Origin: Ctena decussata | Taxonomy: Eukaryota; Mollusca; Bivalvia; Lucinida; Lucinidae | Reading direction: 5' to 3' | Length of the DNA: 64,000 nt | NCBI GenBank assembly: GCA_963989385.1 | Contig: OZ022512.1 | Span: forward strand, 26,929,899-26,993,898 | Part shown: piece after piece, positions 35,249 through 46,370 of the stretch | How positions within the stretch are numbered: the first letter of the stretch is position 1 | Layout of the letters: each line of letters opens with the position of its first letter | Program-made: the position numbers and the translations under genes | The notes under the pieces: model-generated | What the model was told of the DNA's origin: nothing | The model's database searches: none | What the model saw: the letters and a program-made list of their open reading frames with translations, nothing else

Positions 35249-35420
35249 GGAGCCCTGGTGGCTCTGTAGGCTAAGTCTAACAATCACAGGTTTGAGACCT
35301 GCTTAAGGCAGAAATCTTTCCCAATTTAAACAGGGTTCCATTGCACACAGCCTTCCTTTATCGCCCTCCCGCCTTGATATAACATAAATACTGTTGAAAA
35401 GGATGTAAAATTTCAATTCA
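35249..35420 (+). repeat. tRNA-derived SINE, plus orientation
   Basis: Head GGAGCCCTGGTGGCTCTGTA then GGCTAAGTCTAACAATCAC (degenerate A box) and AGGTTTGAGACCTGC (B box). Body with AAACAGGGTTCC and CCCTCCCGCCTTGATATAAC, and tail AAAATTTCAATTCATCCATC. Minus-strand relatives are at 5470, 30335 and 35487. Confidence 0.7.
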
Positions 35421-35486
35421 TCCATCAAACACTCTCACACTTATTTTCCTGAAATTTCATTTACAGTGCTAAGTTCAAACACAAAT

Positions 35487-35585
35487 TAAATGGATGGATG
35501 ACTTGAGATTTTTCTTCCTGTCCAACATTTCAGTCATATCAAGACGATGGGAGGGTGATAATGAAAAACTATGTGCAATGGATTT
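35487..35585 (-). repeat. SINE body fragment just upstream of a nostrin exon
   Basis: Complement of the SINE body (GGATGGATGACTTGAGATTT through GACGATGGGAGGGTGATAAT). Its right end lies about 70 bases before the splice acceptor at 35656. Confidence 0.55.
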
Positions 35586-35656
35586 CACCCCACAAAGGTC
35601 TGGATTGTACCATAAATCTCTTTCAAAATAGATTCAAAGTTATCTTTGTCTTCCAG

Positions 35657-35742
35657 GGTCTGACTGGCTTTGAAGAACTGAAGAAATATATCAGACAGGG
35701 GAGTGAGCTCTGTAAAGATGTAGCAGCTATAGTACAAGAAAG
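35657..35742 (+). CDS. NOSTRIN: Nostrin-like F-BAR protein, exon A (partial gene)
   Basis: First certain exon of a nostrin-type F-BAR adaptor. Nostrin binds membranes through its F-BAR domain and, in vertebrates, links dynamin and N-WASP and controls eNOS traffic. The exon follows CTTTGTCTTCCAG, starts in phase 0 and ends AG/GTAGGT after two bases of an Arg codon. It encodes GLTGFEELKKYIRQGSELCK then DVAAIVQER, which aligns with the first helix of vertebrate nostrin (..NLKEFSQNGENFCKQV..). The next exon starts with the G needed to complete AGG. The start codon is upstream, perhaps at 31891. SINE and MITE copies crowd both sides. Confidence 0.85.
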
Positions 35743-35764
35743 GTAGGTTCTGATTCAAGGTGCA

Positions 35765-35900
35765 TGGATACACAGCCAAGGGAAGTCTCCCTCCTTGTAA
35801 GGGGCTACACTTTAAGGAAAGAATTTGCTCTGTCAGAGCAAATTCTTTCCTTAAAGAGTAGCCTCCACTGGAGAAGGAGCTCACCTACATTGAAAGCAAA
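35765..35900. mobile_element. MITE family M2, core only
   Basis: ACACTTTAAGGAAAGAATTT then GCTCTGTCAGAGCAAATTCT then TTCCTTAAAGAGTAGCC is the family palindrome. It begins about 50 bases after the donor of the nostrin exon at 35742. Frames on both strands here are palindrome artefacts. Confidence 0.65.
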
Positions 35901-36130
35901 TTACGTGTACTGTTCCATCAAAGTTACCTCCCTTGGAAACTTAACAGCCAAACCATTCATCTTAAAAGACAAATTACAGAGGCTGAAATAGTAAAATATG
36001 ATTTTGAAATGGAAATTGTGATGATGATATTACTGCAGGATAAGTGAACCACATGAAGTTGATGACCAAATAACAAACAAAACAAAACAGATTTATGTCC
36101 CCCTACTATGGCGGCGGGGGGACATATTAG

Positions 36131-38186
36131 TTTTTTAGCTCACTATGGCCCGAAGGGCCATAGTGAGCTATTGTCATACCAATGCGTCCAGCGTGCGTCG
36201 TGCGTCGTCACGGAATTTGTCCGTCAACACCTAAAAACAAATATTCAAACATCTTCTTCTGTAAAACTACTGGTCCCATGGTTCTCAAATTTCACATGGA
36301 GCATGATCTGACTCCAGGGTCTCAGAATTATAAAATTGGGTCAGGTTGAAAATCCAAGATGGCCGCCGTTACTAAAAATAGCAAAAACAACAAAATAAAC
36401 TTCTTCTCCAGAACCACTGGGTATATTTGTCTGAATTTTGGCATGGAACATCAGTGAAACCTTGGTATTCAAAATTATAAAAATGAAAAAAATCTGTAGC
36501 GGAGTTTTGTCACAGTGACCTACTTTCTGTTTATGTGTGTAATTTTGCTCAAATGCCAATGTCAAAAAATGACCTATTTAAACAACTTCAAACAACTTCT
36601 TCTCTAAAACCACTGAGCCCATGGATCTCAAATTTCACATGGAGCATGACCAGACTGCAGGGTTTCAAAATTGTAAAATTGGGTCAGGTCAAGAATCCAA
36701 GATGGCTGCTGTTACTAAAAATAGCAAAAACAACAAAATCAACTTCTTCTCCAGAACCATTTGGTTTATTTGGTTGAAAGTTTGCATGGAACATAAGTGG
36801 GACCTTGGTATTAAAAATTGTAAAAATAAGAAAAATCTATAGCGGAATTAGGTCACAGTGACCTACTTAGCGTTTACATGGCCGATTTTGCTCAAATGTC
36901 AATATCTAAAGAAAATGCAACCAATTCTGACCAGATTTGGTCAGAAATGGTTCTTGAATGGAATTATTTCAATTTTGTGCCAGTTGACTATCCAAGATGG
37001 CCACCATGGGAGCCGTTACTAAAAATAGCACGAACATAAAAATGACAGTTACTCAAGAACGCTTGAATGGAATTGGACCAATTTTGTGTCAGAATGTTCC
37101 TTGCATGAAGCCGTTTCGATTAATTGCAATTTGGCATTCCAAGATGGCCGCCATCTGGTGTTACTAAAAATAGCACAAACATAAAAATGACAATTACTCA
37201 AGAACCCTTGAATGGAATTGGACCAATTTTGTGTTAAAATGTTCCTTGCATGAAGTCGTTTCGATTAATTGCAATTTGGCATTCCAAGATGGCCTCCATC
37301 TGCCGTTACTAAAAATAGCACAAATCATGAAAATGACAATATCTCAGTAACCGCTGAATGGATTTTGACGAAATTTGTGTCAAAATGATTCTTGCATTGA
37401 GATGTTTCAAAAATGTCTAACTGTAGACCAGTCATATTGGCCTCTGTTACTGAAAATAGAAAAATGTGAAAATTAGAAAATGTCAATGGAATTGGATTAA
37501 TTTTGTCAGAATGGTCCTTTCATTAAGCTTTTTCGATTTTTTGCATTTTGGCATTCCAAGATGGCCGCCATCTGCCGTTACTAAAAATAGCACAAAACAT
37601 GAAAATGACAATATCTCAGTAACTGCTGAATGGATTTTGACGAAATTTACGTCAAAATGATTCTTGCATTGAGATGTTTCAAAAATATCTAACTGTAGAC
37701 CAGTCATATTGGCCTCTGTTACTAAAAATAGAAAATGTGAAAATTAGAAAATCTCAAGATGGCCACCATGGGAGCCGTTACTAAAAATAGCACGAACATA
37801 AAAATGACAGTTACTCAAGAACGCTTGAATGGAATTGGACCAAATTTGTGTCAAAATGGTCCTTGCATGAAGGCTTTTCGATTTTTTGCATTTTAGCAAT
37901 CCAAGATGGCCGCCATCTGCGGTTACTAAAAATAGCACAAAAAAAGAAACTGGCAATATCTCAGTAACCCCTGAATGGATTTTGATGAAATTTGTGGCAA
38001 AATGATTCTTGCATTGAGGTGTTTCAAAAGTAAATATATAAAGACCAGGCAAGTTGCCCTCTGTTACTAAAAGCAGCAAAATGTGAAAATGAGAAATTCT
38101 CAGTGGAATTGGACCAATTTTGTATCAGAATGGTCCCGTTGCACAATAGCCAGGTGAGTGATATCAGGCCCATTTGGGCCTCTTGT
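36131..38186 (+). mobile_element. Hairpin-ended tandem-repeat element H3, nested in H4
   Basis: Start TTTTTTAGCTCAC, a perfect palindrome TATGGCCC-GAA-GGGCCATA, GTGAGCTATTG, then CGTCCAGCGTGCGTCGTGCG. The core has about a dozen related units of 130-240 bp containing CCAAGATGGCCGCCAT, GTTACTAAAAATAGCA and AATGGAATTGGACCAATTTT. End CAGGTGAGTGATATC, hairpin AGGCCC-ATTT-GGGCCT and CTTGT. Unit frames on both strands are not genes. Confidence 0.75.
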
Positions 38187-38734
38187 GGTATGGATCCCTT
38201 CGGCATCTGTGTCTGCTTAGCTTCTTGTCTGCACTCTATCTCCTGAAGGAATGGATGGATTTCAACCAAACATGCACAGATATATCATTGGGTAGGGGAA
38301 AGAACTGAATAGAATTTTGTGACCTTAACCCTATTTTCAAGGTTGCAGGAGGTCAAAAAATGTTGAAAAATGCCTTGTCTGCTCTCTATCTCCTGAATGG
38401 TATAAGGATGGATTTTAACCAAACTCACACAGAAATATCAATAGGAGATTGAAAAGAGCTGATTAGATTTTGGTGACCTTGACACCATTTTCAAGGTCAC
38501 AGGAGGTCAAAGAGTGTTGAAAAATGCCTTGTCTGCACTCTGTCTCCTAAATAGTTGGATGGATTTAAACCAAACTGGCATAGATATATCATTGGGAGAT
38601 GGAAAAGAACTGATTAGTTGTTGGTGACCTTGAACCCATTTTCAAGGTCACAGGTCAAAGAGTGTTGAAAAGTGGCTTGTCTGCACCATATCTTCTAAAT
38701 GGATGGATGGATTTGAAGCAAATCTGCACAAATA

Positions 38735-40330
38735 CCGTATTTGTTTGTGGATAACGCGCTAGCATGTACAACGCGCACCCCTTTTTCGGCCGTTCTGGAG
38801 CTGGAAAAAAGCTAGTTCTGCTGTACAACGCGCATACAGCCTTCTGAATTACAGACTGACATTTCTAAAACTCGTGGGACGCCATGTTGTCTACATGTGA
38901 AAGTACCAATTCGCTGATTGGTCAGCATCTTTAGATGGGTTTTGTATTTTTTTACTGGGGCGAATTCGGCTGGACCTCTATTACTGACAATGGTCAAGGT
39001 TGAATTCGGCTGGACCTCTATTAGCAACAGTGGTCAAGGTTATTCTAAGCAACAAATAGGGTTTTCTTTCGTGAATATTTGGGTGGCTCTGAAAAGAGCC
39101 GTTGTGACTGATAAAAGATTAAGTTCTACAGTCTACCTAAATCCCTCCTCTTATCTCATCCTCGCTGAAACCCACAAATTCGTCAACCTAATCGTACTCT
39201 TTGTCTGCCTCCTCAAAAAATCTGTTGAACTCCTCATCCGTCATCATACCCGGTGTCTCTGAGTAGTAGTCATTCTCCGCATCTACGTCGTTGGCGGTGG
39301 TGGTGTCAGCTGTGGGTGCGTCCTGCCATAGAATATCGTCCTCTGAACCATCCAGGGTGTTGGATATACAGCACTTCTTGAAGGCATGTATGATGATCTG
39401 GGGGTCCAACTCCTGCCAGGCATCGACAATCCACTGACAAATCTCCTCCAGCTCTGGCTTTCTCATGCGCCCGCCTTTGGTGAAGCTGTGGGTCCCGCTG
39501 GCATACCACATATTCCATCGTCCCTGGAGCAGAACTTTCATTGGTTTGTTGATGCTCACATCCAGTGGTTGTAGCATTGACATCATACCACCGGGGATGA
39601 TCGCCAGTCTTGTCCGGAACTCGTCTTTGAGAAGGTCCTTGTTTTCTTGGGACTTGTGGCATCTAAAGCTGTCAAGGACGAGCAGACTCTTCCTGCTGTA
39701 GCCGCCTGGACACCTCCCACACACAACCTTTATCAATCTTTCATTAGTGCATCATCCATCCAGCCTTTGTCTTGGCAGCGCACAATGACCCCCTTTGGCC
39801 AGGTAACTTTTGGCAAAGTCTTTCTCTTGAAGATCACACAAGGAGGGAGCTTTCCACCATCAGCAGTACAGGCAAGCATCACTGTAAATCGATTCTTTTC
39901 ATTCCTGGTGGTGTTAATGTTGACGGACTTCGCTCCCTTGACGTCAACGGTGGTTGTATATGGCAGATCAAAAGTCAGTGGCGTCTGGTCAGCGTTACCG
40001 ATTTGACTCAGGTCGTAGTCGAACCTTTGCCTCTTGTGAATGATGAACCTCTGGAACTCTACCAGCTTGTCTTCAAAGTCTTCAGGCATCTTCTGAGCTA
40101 TGTGAGTTTGGCGCCGTATAGAAAGGCTGTGTCTTTTCAGGAATGCATAAACCCAGCTGACAGAGCCCTTGAAAGCTGTCTGGTTGAGTCTGGAGGCTGT
40201 CATCTTCGCCTGTAGCCGAATCTCAGGCGTTGATACGCAATGCCCTTCTCAGGCGTTGATACGGCAATGCCCTGTCTGCGTCGGTCAGTATCCACTCAAG
40301 CAGCTGTTCCTCTACTTGCGGGAAATGTGG
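38735..40330 (-). pseudogene. Broken pogo/Tigger-type DDE transposase
   Basis: Minus-strand remnant of a Tigger-family transposon. The upstream frame (40203 to 39733) encodes the end of the DNA-binding region (WVYAFLKRHSLSIRRQTHIA) and the first catalytic Asp in GNADQTPLTFDLPYTTTVD, then VMLACTADGGKLPPCVIFKR. The downstream frame (39734 to 39188) holds the second Asp in LLVLDSFRCHK and the third in LQPLDVSINKP, with an acidic tail. The frames differ, so an indel near 39735 (after DDALMKD) breaks the gene. Further upstream, PHFPQVEEQLLEWILTDADR is readable at about 40330-40265 but is followed by a local duplication of TATCAACGCCTGAGA..GGC and a stop. The 3' end (TACCGTATTTGTTTGTGGAT) is present; the 5' end is deleted. 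The family's products are DNA-cutting transposases; this one cannot be active. Confidence 0.85.
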
Positions 40331-40705
40331 AAAGAACTTAATAAACTTTTGGTGACCTTGACCCTATTTTCAAGGTCCCAGTAGGTCTTAGCTTGGCAAC
40401 TTTTAGGGAAAATGATACTGCTGGGAAAGCGCAGATGGGGGACATCTGTTTTTATAAAAGAACATTTCTAGTTTATATAACAATTATTACTGTTTACAAG
40501 ATCAGTTTCCGTTATTAGTAATATTAGATTATGTCAGTACATGAGACAATAGTCTGATCTTTGAAGGCAGATAGACAAGACCTAGTAGTACTGTAGTTAC
40601 TCTGTGTATTAGCAGAAATTCCTGAGCAGACTATTAGTAGACTTTTATCAGACTGCCTCAGCAGCAGCTTGATCCAGAGCTGCTCTGTTTACCAAATGCA
40701 CATCT

Positions 40706-40926
40706 GGGCCCAGTTGTTCAAAACATTGTTGGCTTAATGAAGTCAGTAGTCAAGGATTCCTTAAGTCTTCTAGTATATATAAAATCAAGTGTGCTTATTT
40801 TTGCCAAAAAAATGTGAGAAGCTTTAACATCTTCCTCACATTTTTTCTGTGAAAAAGTGTTCTGGCATACAATGTGTTGGAAAAGATTAACAAACTACGT
40901 CCTTAGTTTTTAACAACTAGGTCCTG
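40706..40926. mobile_element. Foldback MITE family M6, copy 2
   Basis: Left end GGGCCCAGTTGTTCAAAAC and right end GTTTTTAACAACTAGGTCC. Central hairpin AAAAAATGTGAGAAGCTTTA / ATCTTCCTCACATTTTTT. Diverged relative of 33173-33415. Confidence 0.75.
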
Positions 40927-41602
40927 TTTTGAAACATCCCTGATATGATAAACAGGCTTGATGAAATAATTGTTTGCAACTAAAACACAGTAAGATACCA
41001 AAAGAAGATATGGTCATCAGAATTAATGTAATATAGACTGATCAATATTGCATATCATGGAGAAGGGATGCAGGGTGCTTATTGCCTCATGATATTTGAC
41101 TCAGACTGTGCATCGAGAGCCTTCATTGTGAACCTGTAGATTCTTCTCACAGGGAGCTTTGATCAGACTGCAGATGTACCAGCGCCAGACAGAAAAACAT
41201 CAAGATTATTGTAATTTTGAATATGCATAAAAAGGTGTTAACAAGATGATTTGATTGCTGCTGTGTTTTCCTTGACTGTAGGTTTAGTTACATAATTAGG
41301 TAAATCAAATGCCTAGATAATGCATAGAGCTTAGGCATGGTATTTTAGACAAATGACATCACAGCCAAAAACATAATGCTGCAATTACTGTGAAATTGGT
41401 ATCCTCCGTTTTATAATTTTTTGGAAAGAATCAGCTGTGTTTAATGGACTTTCTTGAAATCTGCAAAATTTTGAAAAGTGTAGCATTTCTTTAGTTAGTC
41501 AGTAACCTGGACTGAACTACAAAGGACTATAAGGCAAAGTCCAGAATATTAATGTTCATTTGATTAACATTAATCTCATTGGGAGCCATTGCGTGATAGT
41601 GA
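40927..41602. other. Gene-free intronic stretch
   Basis: Intron sequence of the nostrin-like gene between MITE M6 and the split MITE at 41605. No repeat structure or exon is recognised. Confidence 0.4.
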
Positions 41603-41604
41603 TA

Positions 41605-43872
41605 CAGTCAACTCCCGATATCTCGAACATTGATATCTCAAAATATCTTCTTATTTCAAAGAATGTATTTTCTATTTTTAGCTCACCTGAGCCGAAGGCT
41701 CACAGGTGAGCTTATAGTATAGGCAGGCATCCGTCGTCCGTCGTCCGTCCGTCCGTCGTCCGTCCGTCGTCCGTCGTCCGTCCGTCAATATTTTCAAACG
41801 ACATCTCCTCTGAAACTACAAGGCCCATTGTTACCAAATTTCATATATAGCATCTATAGGCAGGGGGAACCAATAATACTGTTTTTTATCCAAATCGCTT
41901 CAGAACTTTGGTGGCTATGGCAACTTAAAGTTTCCATTGACTTGTATGGGAAAAATTGAAAATTTGCATTTATTGCTATGTCACTGCAGATATTTTGACA
42001 AAACTTTTACAGAAATGTTCCTTGAGTATTCCTCTATCAACCACATGAACTTTATGTAAATTGCACAATTTGGCTGGTTGCCATGGCAACCGAATGGTTA
42101 AAAAATAGAAAAAATAATCAAAAATCAATCTCTCAGAAACTATGCAACCAATAAAGCTCAAACTTCACAGAAAGGATCTTAGTGTTAGCTTCTATAAAAG
42201 TACTGTTTTTCTTGGCAATTACTCTAGCAGTTTGGTTGCTATCGGAACTGAAAGTTGCCAATGACTTATAATGGCAAAATGGAAAATTTGCATTTATTGC
42301 TATGTCACTGCAGATATTTTGACAAAACTTTTACAGAAATGTTCCTTGAGTATTTCTCTATCAACCACATGAACTTTATGTAAATTGCACAATTTGGCTG
42401 GTTGCCATGGCAACCGAATGGTTAAAAAATAGAAAAAATATTCAAAAATCATCTCCTCAGAAACTATGCTACCAATAAAGCTCAAACGTCACAGACAGGA
42501 TCTTAGTACTAGCTTCTATAAAAGTACTGTTTTTCTTGGCAATTGCTTAAGCAGTTTGGTTGCTATGGGAACTTAAAGTTGCCATTGACTTATAATGGCA
42601 AAATGGAAAATTTGCATTTATTGCTATGCCGCTGCGGATATTTTGACAAAACTTTCATAGAAATGATGTACCTTGAGTTGTTTATAACCAGCCATGTTAA
42701 ATTTATGCAATTTGCGCAATTTGGCTGGTTGCCATTGCAACCGAATGGTTAAAAATAGAAAAATATTAAAAAATCATCTTCGCAGAAACTGTGTGGCCCA
42801 ATAAAGCTCAAACTTTACAGAAAGAACCTTAGTACTAGCCTCTATAGAATTATTGTTTTTCATGGCAATTGCTCCAGCTGTTTGGTTGCTATGGCAACAA
42901 AGAGTTTCCATTGACTTATAATGAGGAAAATGGAAATTGGCAATTTTTGCTGTCTAACTAACTGCAGTTATTTAATTATTTTTCTACAGAAATGTTTCTT
43001 GAGTAGTCCTCTACGATTCATATGAATTTTCTCCAAATCGCTGAATTTGATTGGTTGCCATGGCAAAATATAGTGTAAATTTCGAAAAAATAAAAATCTT
43101 CTGCTCAGAAGCCATATAGGGGATGAAGCTGATATTGTGCAAACATGTTGATGACAGTAGTTTCTACATAAATTTTATTCTCTTTCTTCCAATCCCATAA
43201 GAACTTTGGTTGCTATGGCGACTTATAGTTTCCATTGACTCATAATGGGAAAAGTGAAGCCATGAGGGGGATGAAGCTTATACTTAGCATACATATTAAT
43301 AATTTTAACCTCTACCTAAAGTATGCTTTATATTATCATTGCCCATGTGAATTTGTTGCCATGGCAACTTAAAGTTTCCATAGACTTATAATGAGGAAAG
43401 TGGACATTTGCTATTTATTTCTGTGTTACTGCAGATATTTTGACAAAAATTCACAGAAATGTTCCTGGAGTAGTCCTCTACCAGCCATATGAATTTTTCC
43501 CAATTACCCAATTTTGATTGGTTGCCATTGCCGCTGAAAGGCCAAATTTTCACTTTTTTTTGCCAAAGATCTTCTGAGAAGCCATTAATGGGGGATAAAG
43601 CTTTTTTTTTTGCATAAATGTTTGTGATATTATCCTCTACATAAATGGTGTTTTTTATTGCTGTTGTGCATGGTGTTTTGTTGCTGTAACCTCAGTGCCT
43701 CAGTGCTCAGGTGAGCGATATAGGGCCATTGGCCCTCTGGTTATTTACATTTCAACTCCTTTTACCTAAAACTACTGATATCTCCAAGTAAATTTTCTGG
43801 TACCAGAAAATTTACTTGGAGATATCAGTAGTTTTGGCTGAAATTTGACTTTGAGATATCGAGAGGTGGCTG
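41605..43872. mobile_element. pogo-type MITE split by element H5
   Basis: The left end TA-CAGTCAACTCCCGATATC then TCGAACATTGATATC (41603 on) and the right end GACTTTGAGATATCGAGAGG then TGGCTG-TA (to 43874) are inverted repeats with a TA duplication. The right half holds a palindrome, CTCCAAGTAAATTTTCTGGT then ACCAGAAAATTTACTTGGAG. H5 (41677-43742) interrupts it. A decayed relative lies at about 57455-57625. Confidence 0.7.
41677..43742 (+). mobile_element. Hairpin-ended tandem-repeat element H5
   Basis: Start TTTTAGCTCACCT, hairpin GAGCC-GAA-GGCTC, CAGGTGAGCTT and a long CCGTCGT/CCGTC run (41727-41785). About six core units, the first four near 320 bp, open with ATCTCCTCTGAAACTA-like text and carry GGTTGC.ATGGCAAC. 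End CAGGTGAGCGATA, hairpin GGGCC-ATT-GGCCC and TCTGGTT. It is inserted in a pogo-type MITE, so both ends are well defined. Confidence 0.75.
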
Positions 43873-43874
43873 TA

Positions 43875-45160
43875 TATCCAGAATAGCATTATAGCCAACA
43901 CTTTGTTATAATGAGATTGCTGAAAATTTGGGAGTAAAGTGTGTTTTTATCATACAATCTTTCGTCAGGTTAATACTTTCATTGATATTTTTTTTCATCT
44001 TATATGTAAGGCACTAATTGTCAATTTTCAAGAGCCCTTCTAATTACTTCTACTAGTCCTCACTTGTTAAGTCATGAATAAAACATTGTACAACATCCTG
44101 AGAGACTATCATAATTCATGAAAACAATGAGATTTTCAAGTATGCTTACAGTTTAACAAAGTAGAATATTTGGATTTGCTTTTCTGGGGCACAGGAAGGC
44201 GGCCAGTATCAGAGGAACTGACGGTCATAACAAAATTTACAACTGAATATTGGACATCTTACCCAATTACATGTACTGTGATTATCCTAAAACTTGAGTA
44301 TGTTAATTTTACTTTATTCAGAATGTGTAAAAAAATATTGCTAGCTGAATGTTAAAGGATGCAGGCCATGATTAGACTGCACTTTTTAAAGATTGTCTCC
44401 CTTGTTTATTTCGTGTTTTCAGAAACAAATATTTTAACAAAATTTCGTTAGACAATATGTAATAGTCTCATAATTAATCGTAAAGGTTTTGAGAAAATGC
44501 ATGTTTTTTTGATAAATGTGGAATGAAAAATAATCTTCAAATTAAAATGCAAATTACCTATTCCTCACGGCCTGTAAGAATATCGATTTTGACCAAGAGT
44601 GTCATGTGATCATGTACAGGTATTTTTCTTATTCGTGCATGTGATTGTGACGTATGAATAAATTACTTATGTCCAATAATGCGATTTCGACCGCGGTCCG
44701 CGATCGTTTAAAATTTATCTTATTATTTGTTTAAAGTCACTTTTATCAAATATTATTATCTAAACTCTATTTTAAATTTATAGTTAGACCATGTCGAAGG
44801 TATTGCATGAAATATTTCATCAAATCATTTTTGTTGTTATTATAAAGGGAGTAAATTTTTAAGGAGCAGTCTGATCTGATCTGGGTCCACATCATTTGCT
44901 GAGGCAGTCTTGTCCCAATATTGAGGGTCTTTTAAGCCATCAATGTAAAATGTCCCATAAAAGGGACCTCTGCAAACTATAAACCCAGATCAGATGCCAC
45001 ATAATGTGGTACACATATTTGATCGGGGCATACACTGTTGGCATTTATACTTGAATTTCTGAAATAAATACACACAGTTTTAAAATTAAATCTTAAACAT
45101 GTTATATTGTAATTTTTACCTGTCAGAAGAGTCATTGATAAAAAGTATTGTTTCTTTTTT
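43875..45160. other. Gene-free intronic stretch with degenerate hairpins
   Basis: Around 44860-45040 are two weak copies of the GATC-rich hairpin core shared by MITE families M1 and M5 (AGGAGCAGTCTGATC, AACCCAGATCAGATGCC). No exon is recognised before the acceptor at 45164. Confidence 0.4.
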
Positions 45161-45164
45161 GCAG

Positions 45165-45245
45165 GGCAGAGCTTGATAGAGAGTATTCCAAAGGTTTAAG
45201 CAAGGTTGCACACAAGCTCTTGAAAGCTACACAAAACAGTGTAGG
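45165..45245 (+). CDS. NOSTRIN: Nostrin-like F-BAR protein, exon B
   Basis: It follows a strong acceptor (TTTCTTTTTTGCAG). The first base completes the Arg codon split at 35742. It encodes AELDREYSKGLSKVAHKLLK then ATQNSVG and ends GG/GTAAGT in the same split position. The segment matches the conserved F-BAR stretch of nostrin (ANLEISYAKGLQKLASKLSK in human), including the Y-x-KGL-x-K-x-A-x-K pattern. The preceding intron is 9.4 kb and holds H3, H4, the Tigger remnant and H5. Confidence 0.9.
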
Positions 45246-45320
45246 GTAAGTAGCTCCTGTACATAAGAGTTATAGACAACATGAAGTTATAATGGCAATT
45301 CTATGATAATTCATATTTGA

Positions 45321-45569
45321 ACCTCGAAACGAGAAAACCAACAAAGTGGTTGTGCACCAAGCGCAGAGTCAGAACAGCCTGGGCATCCACCAAGTCTGAT
45401 CAGAGTCTTCGCTGCCCACATGGAGATAGCTTAGACCCTTAGCTACCCTTTAAGCTCTTACGGAAGAGTCTGAACAGATTGGGCAGATGCCCAGGCTGGT
45501 CTGAGTATTTGCTTTGCGTACAGCCATTTTGTTGGTTTTCTTGTTGGTTTTCTCATGTCGCGGCTCATT
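45321..45569. mobile_element. MITE family M3, copy 2
   Basis: Ends ACCTCGAAACGAGAAAACCA then ACAAAGTGG and TTTGTTGGTTTTCTTGTTGG then TTTTCTCATGTCGCGGCTCA. It begins 76 bases after the donor of exon B. The right end contains a small duplication of TTGTTGGTTTTCT. Confidence 0.75.
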
Positions 45570-46370
45570 TATTCTTTAAAAAAACATTGATGAGGTAGTG
45601 GCTGCTTAGCCCCACATGAGATTGACAGCTAACAACTTTCATTTTGATAATGATTATGGAAATAATTTCTGTTATAATATTTTGTGAACTCACTTCTCAC
45701 ACCACCCCCACCAACATGAGAACCATCATGCAAAGATGACTCTAATGAGGGGCTGCAATATATATTTTTATAAGGACCAGGAAACTTTATCCTTAACTTA
45801 TCATAGATACTGACCTTTATCAATACTTCTGACAAGTAGGACACCTGAAATGATTATCCTAATTGTCCTAAAATGGACTAGTTTGGTTTTACAGTGTAGA
45901 AATGCATCCAAGAGATGAGATGGAAGGGCAAGCAGTGTAGGCCCTGACCAGACTGCTCCTTTAGGAGTCTGCACTGTTTGCTCAGAGTTATCTGTCCCTA
46001 TACTTGGAGAATTTTTAGGGTATTGTAAGGTTACTTTCTATTCCAGACAAATCAAGAATTTAAGTGTCTTTCTATAATGAGGTGTGGATATGTAATCATA
46101 GCCTTAATTAAGGAAGCCTTTTCTTAAATAACGAAATAAATTGTTATTAGAGATTTAAGAGAGAAGCCTTTTGCATAAAGTGTTGCATAATAAATATGAA
46201 TAGTCAAAAAGATACATGTATGTTGTTGTTGTTGAGTTGTAGTTACCATCCCAATCAACAATATTTCATTCATGTTGAGATGTGGCCTCTGAATTTGTAG
46301 GACTTTCACCCAACCTGAGATAAATGGCACTTAGCATAAAGGCAAGCAATGCAGACACAGATTAGACTGT

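Larger units (their letters stand above)
36096..40452 (+). mobile_element. Outer hairpin-ended element H4, carrying two insertions
   Basis: Start TTATGTCCCCC-TACTATGGCGGC-GGGGGGACATA. After H3 (36131-38186), H4 resumes at about 38187 with core units of about 150 bp: CTTGTCTGCACTCTATCTCC, GATGGATTT.AACCAAAC and TTTTCAAGGTCACAGG (38218, 38370, 38528, 38678). It is broken again by the pogo/Tigger remnant (38733 to about 40330), then closes with TTGGTGACCTTGACCCTATT and CAGATGGGGGACATCTGTTTT. Three successive insertions can be ordered: H4 first, then H3 and the Tigger in either order. Confidence 0.7.

Noticed and set aside
39306..40215. Plus-strand frames of 60-150 codons
   Set aside because: They are antisense shadows of the Tigger transposase remnant.
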